In this document: positions 1 to 5,004 of the stretch, piece by piece
How positions within the stretch are numbered: the stretch's first letter is position 1
Layout of the letters: the number at the start of each line of letters is the position of its first letter
NCBI GenBank assembly: GCA_036795455.1
Contig: DAIRET010000176.1
Coordinates: forward strand, 1-5,800
Length of the DNA: 5,800 bases
Reading direction: 5' to 3'
From: DAIRET01 sp036795455
GTDB taxonomy: Bacteria; Bacteroidota; Ignavibacteria; Ignavibacteriales; Ignavibacteriaceae
The notes under the pieces: model-generated
What the model saw: only the letters and a program-made list of their open reading frames with translations
What the model was told of the DNA's origin: nothing
Databases searched by the model: none
Made by a program: the position numbers and the translations under genes

Positions 1-67
1 TGCAATATATTCTTATGTGGCAAAAAAAGATAAAGCAAATGGTAACCCAATTGATGTTGTAGATTAA
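1..67 (+). CDS. 3' end of an unidentified gene (partial)
   Basis: An open frame enters from the left edge (first full codon at base 2) and ends at TAA 65-67, leaving 21 residues that end in GNPIDVVD. The tail is polar and lysine-rich, with no membrane segment or motif that I recognise, so no function is proposed. A second frame is also open from base 3 to a TAG at 60-62. I prefer the first frame because its composition looks more like protein, but the choice is not certain. No clear terminator lies between this stop and the symporter gene at 143, so the two could be co-transcribed. Confidence 0.5.
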   Translation, partial: AIYSYVAKKDKANGNPIDVVD

Positions 68-108
68 AAGTAATTGCAAAACAGTTTTTTTGTAAGGAGC
101 GATTACAT

Positions 109-128
109 TATTTTACCCGTGTAAAATA
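109..128. promoter_or_regulatory. Perfect inverted repeat upstream of the symporter gene; possible operator
   Basis: The arms TATTTTAC (109-116) and GTAAAATA (121-128) are perfectly complementary over 8 bp around a 4-base centre CCGT. The repeat ends 14 bases before the symporter ATG. With such AT-rich arms and no following T-run it is a poor terminator. A binding site for a dimeric regulator of the transporter, or a small hairpin near the ribosome-binding region, are the likelier readings. No regulator is encoded nearby, and chance occurrence in AT-rich DNA cannot be excluded. Confidence 0.35.
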
Positions 129-142
129 TAAATTATGTTGGG

Positions 143-1723
143 ATGAATATCATTTTCTCTACTATTGATTTTATAGTGTTTTTCGGGTATTTAGCCTTAA
201 TAGTGTTTATTGGGCTTTTTGTTTCAAGGGAGAAGAAGGGGCATCAGAAAGATTCAAAAGATTATTTCCTTGCAAGTAAATCTCTGCCATGGTGGGCAAT
301 AGGTGCATCTCTTATTGCTTCCAATATCTCCGCCGAACAATTTATCGGAATGTCCGGTTCCGGTTATGTAATCGGGCTTGGTATTGCTACTTACGAATGG
401 ATGGCTGCCGTTACACTAATTCTTGTCGGTAAATTCTTTCTTCCGATTTTCCTTAAAGAAGGCATTTTTACAATGCCTCAATTCCTTGAGATAAGATACG
501 ATAGACGTGTTCGAACCAGTCTTGCTGTCTTCTGGCTTCTTGTTTACATTTTCGTTAATCTAACCTCCGTACTTTACCTTGGTGCATTAAGCCTAAAAAC
601 AATTATGGGAATAGACCTTATATACGGTGTAATAGGACTTGCAATGTTCGCATCACTCTATAGTATTTACGGAGGATTAAAGGCTGTTGCATGGACTGAT
701 GTTGTTCAGGTTGTAGTATTAATAGTAGGCGGATTAATGACAACATTTCTTGCATTGAATGCTTTAAGCGGAGGTGAAGGTGTGTTCGCCGGTTTAATGC
801 AGCTTATTGAAAAAGCACCTGAAAAATTCGATATGATACTTGATCCTTCTAATCCCAACTATAAAGAACTTCCGGGAATCGGTGTACTCGTCGGCGGTAT
901 GTGGATTGCAAATCTCTTTTATTGGGGCTGCAATCAATACATAACGCAAAGAGCATTAGCTGCAAAAAGTATTAAAGAAGCGCAGAGGGGAGTAGTATTT
1001 GCGGGTTATCTCAAACTACTTATGCCGATGATAGTTGTAGTACCGGGAATTGCTGCTTTTGTTTTACACCAGGGGGATGGCACTTCGATTAAACCTGATG
1101 AAGCATATCCGTGGCTGCTTAATACATTCGTTCATTCAGGTTTCCGCGGAATTGCATTTGCTGCACTCGTCGCTGCAATAGTATCATCATTAAGCTCGAT
1201 GATGAACAGCACTTCAACTATCTTTTCAATGGATATTTATAAACAACTTATTAAAAAGGATGCTTCCGAGAAACAGATTGTTACTACCGGACGATTGGTT
1301 GCTGTAGTGGCAATTATAATTGCTGTAATAATTGCACCCCAGTTAAAAACACTTGACCAGGCTTTTCAGTTTATTCAGGAATTTACAGGTTTTGTTAGTC
1401 CCGGCATACTTGCAATTTTCATTTTAGGATTATTCTGGAAAAAAGCTACTGCTAATTCCGCTCTCTGGGCAGCTATACTGACGATACCTCTCTCTGCAGG
1501 TTTCAAATATCTATTTCCTGAAATGCCATTCCTTGATAGAATGGGATATATCTTTTTATTGCTTGCCGCTCTTGTTATTGTAATAACATTGATAGAAAAC
1601 AAAGGAGACGATCCAAAAGCAATAAAATATGAAAAATCGATTTTCAAAACGGATAACCTGTTCAATATTACTGCAATTGTATTATGCGCATTGATTGGTG
1701 TCCTTTATATTTTATTCTGGTAA
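143..1723 (+). CDS. sglT: SGLT-type sodium/sugar symporter (SSS/SLC5 family)
   Basis: An inner-membrane symporter that couples Na+ entry to uptake of a sugar-like solute. The 526 residues resemble, along the whole length, the Vibrio galactose symporter vSGLT as I recall it, and about 14 hydrophobic segments can be counted. The stretch NISAEQFIGMSGSG (61-74), the NLFYWGCNQY block (257-266) and SPGILAIF (419-426) are family hallmarks. By alignment from memory, the Na2-site residues are present (A59, I62, A345, S348, S349). So are most sugar contacts (Q66, E85, N139, N257, K291, Q412) and the inner gate Tyr (Y260). The serine equivalent to vSGLT S91 is Ala88 here. The loop before AYPW (about 309-320) is shorter than in vSGLT. 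The ATG is fixed by an in-frame TAA at 122-124 just upstream, and no good Shine-Dalgarno precedes it. The substrate is probably a hexose or a related polyol but is not settled. aroC follows 6 bases after the stop. Confidence 0.93.
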   Translation: MNIIFSTIDFIVFFGYLALIVFIGLFVSREKKGHQKDSKDYFLASKSLPWWAIGASLIASNISAEQFIGMSGSGYVIGLGIATYEWMAAVTLILVGKFFLPIFLKEGIFTMPQFLEIRYDRRVRTSLAVFWLLVYIFVNLTSVLYLGALSLKTIMGIDLIYGVIGLAMFASLYSIYGGLKAVAWTDVVQVVVLIVGGLMTTFLALNALSGGEGVFAGLMQLIEKAPEKFDMILDPSNPNYKELPGIGVLVGGMWIANLFYWGCNQYITQRALAAKSIKEAQRGVVFAGYLKLLMPMIVVVPGIAAFVLHQGDGTSIKPDEAYPWLLNTFVHSGFRGIAFAALVAAIVSSLSSMMNSTSTIFSMDIYKQLIKKDASEKQIVTTGRLVAVVAIIIAVIIAPQLKTLDQAFQFIQEFTGFVSPGILAIFILGLFWKKATANSALWAAILTIPLSAGFKYLFPEMPFLDRMGYIFLLLAALVIVITLIENKGDDPKAIKYEKSIFKTDNLFNITAIVLCALIGVLYILFW

Positions 1724-1729
1724 AATGCT

Positions 1730-2941
1730 TTGATAAGATTTTTAACCGCCGGCGAATCGCATGGTAAAGGATTAACGACTATCGTTGAAGGATTTCCTTC
1801 CAATATTCCCCTTACAGCAGGTTTTATAAATGAACAATTGAAGAGACGGCAAAAAGGATTCGGTAGAGGTGCAAGAATGAAGATTGAATCCGATACGGCA
1901 GAAATTTTATCCGGTGTAAGAAATGGAAAAACAACCGGGGCTCCTATTTCTCTTTATATACAAAATAAAGATTGGGTAAATTGGAAGGATATTATGAATA
2001 CTGAACCGGGCAACTTAGATGAAGCAATTTCAATTCCGCGCCCCGGACATGCAGACCTGAACGGAACATTAAAATATAATTACAATGATATCCGTAACAG
2101 TATCGAAAGGGCAAGTGCAAGAGAAACAGCCGCAAGAGTAGCAGCATGCTCTATTGCATTAAAACTACTTGATGAATTTGGAATTCAAGTTGCCAGTTTC
2201 GTTGAAAGTATCGGCGGAGTCTATTCCTCTGAAGATTATTTTAATACATTACTTGAAAACCGGGTTCCGCAAAGTTTGTCTGCAAGAAAAATATCCGCCA
2301 TGGCTGATAAAAGCAGTGTAAGGGTACTTGATCCTAATCATGAAAAAAAAATAATTAACAAAATAAAGTCTGCTCAAAAGCAAGGTAATACTCTCGGTGG
2401 AACTTTTGTTGTTTTTGCCACAGGGTTGCCTGCAGGTCTCGGTAGTTTCATGCATTATGATAGGAAAATAGATGCTGAAATCGCTTCCGCAATACTTTCG
2501 ATTAATGCAGTTAAAGGAATTGAAATAGGGAATGGATTTGCTGCTGCTGAAAAGTATGGCTCGGAAGTACATGATGAGATTGAGATAAAGAATAAAAAAT
2601 TCGTACGGAGAACAAATCGGTCGGGCGGGATCGAAGGTGGGATAACAACAGGAATGCCTATAATTCTCCGTGCATCAATGAAACCGATTTCAACTTTGCT
2701 CCAACCGCTTTTTTCAGTTGACCTAAAAACTATGAAAAAAATGAAGTCGAGATTTGAAAGGAGTGATTTTGTTGCTGTTCCATCTTGTTCGGTTATTGCG
2801 GAAGCCATGCTTGGATGGGTAGTGGCTAAATATTTTATTGAGAAATTCGGCGGGGATTCAATTGAAGAAACGAAGAATAACTATAGTAATTATTCAATGA
2901 ATCTTTTTGATAACACAAAACAAAACTTCAAGAAAAGATGA
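1730..2941 (+). CDS. aroC: Chorismate synthase (TTG start)
   Basis: Converts 5-enolpyruvylshikimate-3-phosphate to chorismate using reduced FMN, the last common step to Phe, Tyr, Trp, folate and quinones (EC 4.2.3.5), in the cytoplasm. All three family signatures are visible: GESHGKG at 8-14, the ERASARET block at 126-133, and ERSD...VPSCSVIAEAM at 343-360. The two conserved histidines are H11 and H107 (in RPGHADL), and the GRGARMKIESD block is at 45-55. The ERSD and SVIAEA wording matches the Bacillus-type enzymes rather than the E. coli RHDP type. At 403 residues it is slightly longer than the roughly 350-390 usual for the family, with an Asn/Lys-rich tail from about 381. The TTG at 1730 is chosen because it gives the standard M-x-R-x-L-T-A-G-E-S-H-G N-terminus and the symporter stop lies in the same frame 6 bases upstream, leaving no other start. 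No Shine-Dalgarno is seen, so coupling to the symporter is likely. The 3' end overlaps the next gene by ATGA. Confidence 0.97.
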   Translation: MIRFLTAGESHGKGLTTIVEGFPSNIPLTAGFINEQLKRRQKGFGRGARMKIESDTAEILSGVRNGKTTGAPISLYIQNKDWVNWKDIMNTEPGNLDEAISIPRPGHADLNGTLKYNYNDIRNSIERASARETAARVAACSIALKLLDEFGIQVASFVESIGGVYSSEDYFNTLLENRVPQSLSARKISAMADKSSVRVLDPNHEKKIINKIKSAQKQGNTLGGTFVVFATGLPAGLGSFMHYDRKIDAEIASAILSINAVKGIEIGNGFAAAEKYGSEVHDEIEIKNKKFVRRTNRSGGIEGGITTGMPIILRASMKPISTLLQPLFSVDLKTMKKMKSRFERSDFVAVPSCSVIAEAMLGWVVAKYFIEKFGGDSIEETKNNYSNYSMNLFDNTKQNFKKR

Positions 2942-3579
2942 TACAAGTAAAGACTTTCCATTTTAATCCATTCTACGAAAACACTTATGTAGTATGGGAT
3001 GAAGAGACGAAAGAATCCACAATTATAGACCCCGGTTGTCATGGTGAAAAAGAAGAGAAAGCATTGGGTAATTTTATCGAAACTGCCGGTCTGAAAATTA
3101 AATACTTATTTAACACGCACTGCCACATAGATCATGTTCTCGGAAATAACTTTGTAATAAACAAATATAACCCGGAGTTTTATCTACCTGAAGGAGATTT
3201 ACATCTTTTAAAGAACATACAGATACAGGGGGATTTATACGGGATTAGAATTGAAGAACCAATTCTTTCAGATAAGTTTTTAAATGAAAAGTTAAAATTA
3301 AAAATCGGTGGAACTGTAATTGAGTTTCTTCCTACGCCAGGTCATTCTCCGGGGGAATTTTGTATTCTAATCCAGGACGAAAAAATTTGTTTTTCGGGTG
3401 ATGTACTTTTCTACGAAAGCATCGGAAGAACAGACCTTTGGGGAGGTAACTATAACCAGATTATCGATTCTATAAAAACAAAATTATTTACATTGGAGGA
3501 TGAAGTGGTTATTTATCCCGGACACGGAGAGACAACTACAATAAAACATGAAAAAGAGAATAACCCATTTTTTATGTAA
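2938..3579 (+). CDS. Metallo-beta-lactamase-fold hydrolase, YcbL/glyoxalase II-like
   Basis: A 213-residue single-domain cytoplasmic hydrolase of the glyoxalase II-like branch. The binuclear metal site is complete: THCHIDH (60-66, giving H61, H63, D65, H66), H136 in PTPGHSPGE, D155 in FSGDVLF, and H196 in YPGHGETT. The sequence SIGRTDLWGG (161-170) is the YcbL-type signature, usually written GRTDLPGG, with Trp in place of Pro. The ending HEKENNPF is also typical. The protein lacks the longer C-terminal substrate-binding domain of classical glyoxalase II, so it fits the short YcbL-like type, whose members hydrolyse S-lactoylglutathione or other thioesters. The true substrate cannot be read from the sequence. 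The ATG at 2938 overlaps the aroC TGA (ATGA), and with only a weak AAGAAAAG purine run before it, translation is probably coupled to aroC. Confidence 0.9.
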   Translation: MIQVKTFHFNPFYENTYVVWDEETKESTIIDPGCHGEKEEKALGNFIETAGLKIKYLFNTHCHIDHVLGNNFVINKYNPEFYLPEGDLHLLKNIQIQGDLYGIRIEEPILSDKFLNEKLKLKIGGTVIEFLPTPGHSPGEFCILIQDEKICFSGDVLFYESIGRTDLWGGNYNQIIDSIKTKLFTLEDEVVIYPGHGETTTIKHEKENNPFFM

Positions 3580-3585
3580 AAATCT

Positions 3586-3635
3586 TTTGGAAACTAATTT
3601 TCTCTTTATTATGTTTTCACCCACAGGTTTATAAT
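3586..3635 (+). promoter_or_regulatory. Candidate promoter for the outer-membrane protein gene
   Basis: A TTTG at 3586-3589 and TATGTTTT at 3610-3617 are separated by 20 bases, close to the Bacteroidota primary-sigma form (TTTG, about 19-20 bases, TAnnTTTG). A perfect TATAAT at 3630-3635 is an alternative -10 box, but it has no good -35 partner. Either choice would leave a leader of about 45-70 bases before the ATG at 3690. No hairpin terminator was seen after the upstream hydrolase gene, so read-through from the aroC unit may also contribute. The region is AT-rich, so chance matches are easy. Confidence 0.35.
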
Positions 3636-3675
3636 AATTTTATTGAGGGCTATTTAATTCATTATTCACAAACGT

Positions 3676-3683
3676 AAAAAGGA
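3676..3683 (+). promoter_or_regulatory. Shine-Dalgarno sequence for the gene at 3690
   Basis: AAAAAGGA ends 6 bases before the ATG, a normal spacing for pairing with the 3' end of 16S rRNA. It supports the chosen start. It is notable because many Bacteroidota genes lack such a site, and none of the three genes upstream has a good one. Confidence 0.6.
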
Positions 3684-3689
3684 TACTAT

Positions 3690-4745
3690 ATGAAACATTT
3701 CTTCAATTTATTTGTTGTAATTTTTATGCTCTTTGCAACAATGTCTTATTCGCAGGATTTGCAAGAGACGCTTGGCAAACTCTCCAAAGATGCAGCCGGT
3801 GCATATGTTGCACCAATCGTATCAGGTTTTGGTGCAAACCTTAATAGCGGTTGGGTACACCGTGTTCCGAAAGCAAAAATTTTCGGGATTGATGTTGAGT
3901 TTGGTGTGGTTTTTATGGGTACATTTTTCGGAGATAACGAGAAAACATTTTCGGCAAACGGCTCATTCCAGTTTAACAAGGAGCAAGCAAAAATCCTTGT
4001 TAACCAATCAAATGTACCAGCTATGTTTAGAGATACTGTAGCTGGAATACTATCAAGCCAAACCTTTACCGTTGGCCTTTCTGGTCCAACAATCGTCGGT
4101 AGTAAAAACGACTCCGTTAGGGTAGATTTTTCTGGAACAAGTATTTCGTACGGAGGACAAAATTATACGATTGATCCTAACAAAATAGCTACCCCGGTAC
4201 AAGGATTTCTTGAAGATCTTTCACTTTTACCTCTGGCAGCTCCGCAGATTTCACTCGGAACCGTTTACGGTACATCACTATCTTTCCGCTTTTTACCGAG
4301 CATAAAGATTAATGATGACCTTGGCGAATTCAAGTATTTCGGGTTCGGAATTCAACACAACCCGGCTATGTGGATCCCCACTCCATTACCGGTTGAAGTA
4401 TCGGTTGGATTTTTTACCCAAAGTATGAAAGTTGGGGATGTTTTCAGTACTACTGCAACTACATTCGGAGTTTTTGCAAGCAGAACTTTCGGTCCCGGTA
4501 CGTTTAATATTACTCCGTACGCCGGTCTTTCTGTAGAAAGCTCAACAATAGAAGTAAAGTATGATTACATTGTTGATTATCCGATTCCTAATACAAAAGT
4601 ACCTATTACATTCGAGCTTAAAGGTGAAAATTCAGTAAGATTTACACTTGGGGCATCTGCTAAACTTGCTTTATTCAACTTAAGTGTTGATTACAGTATT
4701 GCTAAATACAACTCGTTAAGTGCTGGTTTAGGATTTGTATTTTAA
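3690..4745 (+). CDS. Secreted, probable outer-membrane beta-barrel protein (DUF6588-like)
   Basis: A 351-residue protein of unknown function. The N-terminus is a clear signal peptide: K2/H3, a hydrophobic core from about 4 to 17, and a likely cleavage after Ser21 (S-Y-S before QDLQ). The mature part has alternating hydrophobic/polar strands rich in Gly, Ser, Thr and aromatic residues, no long hydrophobic helix, and ends in a strand with C-terminal Phe (AGLGFVF), the usual signal for barrel insertion by the Bam machinery. Residues about 22-45 (after cleavage) may form a short helical plug-like segment. The overall pattern (an early SGFGANLNSGW, then K-x-FGIDVEFGVVF) resembles proteins I recall as DUF6588 from Bacteroidota and Ignavibacteria. 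That assignment comes from memory, not a search. A Shine-Dalgarno supports the ATG. The gene appears monocistronic, with a candidate promoter before it and a strong terminator after it. Confidence 0.8.
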   Translation: MKHFFNLFVVIFMLFATMSYSQDLQETLGKLSKDAAGAYVAPIVSGFGANLNSGWVHRVPKAKIFGIDVEFGVVFMGTFFGDNEKTFSANGSFQFNKEQAKILVNQSNVPAMFRDTVAGILSSQTFTVGLSGPTIVGSKNDSVRVDFSGTSISYGGQNYTIDPNKIATPVQGFLEDLSLLPLAAPQISLGTVYGTSLSFRFLPSIKINDDLGEFKYFGFGIQHNPAMWIPTPLPVEVSVGFFTQSMKVGDVFSTTATTFGVFASRTFGPGTFNITPYAGLSVESSTIEVKYDYIVDYPIPNTKVPITFELKGENSVRFTLGASAKLALFNLSVDYSIAKYNSLSAGLGFVF

Positions 4746-4755
4746 GATTTAATTC

Positions 4756-4789
4756 AAAAAACGGCTGCCTCTTTGGTAGCCGTTTTTTT
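4756..4789 (+). terminator. Strong Rho-independent terminator, possibly bidirectional
   Basis: The left arm 4756-4769 and right arm 4775-4788 form a 14-bp stem. Its core is ACGGCTGCC paired with GGTAGCCGT, with one G-U pair, around the 5-base loop TCTTT. A run of seven T follows from 4783, its first bases also pairing with the A-run on the left. It starts 10 bases after the stop of the barrel protein gene. The A-run at 4756-4761 means the hairpin could also stop transcription on the minus strand. Confidence 0.93.
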
Positions 4790-4840
4790 GTTTTAAAATA
4801 ATATCCGGGTAACAAAATCACAGGTATTCTGATAGATTTT

Positions 4841-4930
4841 ATGAATGATTTGTTTGTTAAAACAGATGAAAACACGCCCGATTGTTTAAATTTTCTACAT
4901 CCTAACTGTTGGTATTTTAATAGGTTATAA
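4841..4930 (+). CDS. Micro-ORF of 29 codons, doubtful; faint Nfu-like wording
   Basis: ATG 4841 to TAA 4928-4930 encodes MNDLFVKTDENTPDCLNFLH followed by nine residues ending in FNRL. No Shine-Dalgarno precedes it and no membrane segment is present. Residues 5-20 faintly recall the start of Nfu/NifU N-terminal domains (FxxTE..TPNPxxLKFLP), as if the Pro-Asn pair had been lost, and the likeness ends after about 16 residues. It may be a chance ORF, a relic of a lost Nfu-type gene, or a real small protein. Chance is the default reading. Confidence 0.12.
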   Translation: MNDLFVKTDENTPDCLNFLHPNCWYFNRL

Positions 4931-4949
4931 AATTTTCTTAAAAAAATAC

Positions 4950-4980
4950 TTGATTTAGAACACAATAGGATTTATATTGC
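4950..4980 (+). promoter_or_regulatory. Candidate promoter for the mltD-like gene
   Basis: TTGATT (4950-4955) and TATATT (4973-4978) are separated by exactly 17 bases, a good sigma-70-like arrangement (4 of 6 and 5 of 6 matches). Read as a Bacteroidota promoter, the same bases give TTG, 20 bases, then TATATTGC. Transcription would begin near 4985, leaving a leader of about 20 bases that holds the ribosome-binding site. The position, between a strong terminator and an isolated gene, is where a promoter must lie. Confidence 0.5.
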
Positions 4981-4995
4981 AACCTGTTTTAAGAG

Positions 4996-5004
4996 AAAGG
5001 TGAT
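4996..5004 (+). promoter_or_regulatory. Shine-Dalgarno sequence for the mltD-like gene
   Basis: AAAGGTGAT contains AGGTGAT, a 7-base match to the complement of the usual 16S rRNA 3' end. Three consecutive in-frame ATG codons follow at 5005, 5008 and 5011. Measured from the AAGG core, the spacings are 4, 7 and 10 bases, so the second ATG may be the one most used. The protein would differ by at most two residues. Confidence 0.6.

Larger units (their letters stand above)
4790..5004 (+). other. Intergenic region before the mltD-like gene
   Basis: These 215 bases between the terminator and the lipoprotein gene are AT-rich. They hold a 29-codon ORF (4841-4930), a candidate promoter (4950-4980) and the ribosome-binding site. 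I see no tRNA, riboswitch-like fold, or repeat longer than the short direct repeat of AAATTTTCT near 4887 and 4930. Confidence 0.6.

Noticed and set aside
77..92. GCAAAACAG followed by a T-run after the first partial gene, as a possible terminator
   Set aside because: The A/T arms would pair around a loop of only one to three bases and contain no GC stem, so no stable hairpin forms.
94..99. AAGGAG, a strong Shine-Dalgarno-like sequence upstream of the symporter
   Set aside because: It is more than 40 bases from the ATG at 143. The in-frame TAA at 122-124 rules out an earlier symporter start, and the only near start codon (GTG 119-121) is followed at once by a stop.
1375..1665. Open frame on the minus strand, 96 codons, inside the symporter gene
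   Set aside because: It lies wholly antisense to a well-conserved gene and has no recognisable protein pattern. It is a codon-usage shadow.
2249..2808. Two overlapping minus-strand open frames (2249-2572 and 2455-2808) inside aroC
   Set aside because: Both are antisense to conserved chorismate synthase sequence, overlap each other, and show no domain or start signal.
3733..4041. Alternative frames in the barrel-protein gene (+ strand 3733-4041, - strand 3746-3979)
   Set aside because: They overlap the signal-peptide-bearing main frame, which has a Shine-Dalgarno and barrel features. The alternatives have neither.
4702..4965. Minus-strand open frame of 87 codons across the terminator
   Set aside because: It would run through the strong hairpin and the end of the barrel gene, and its composition is not protein-like.
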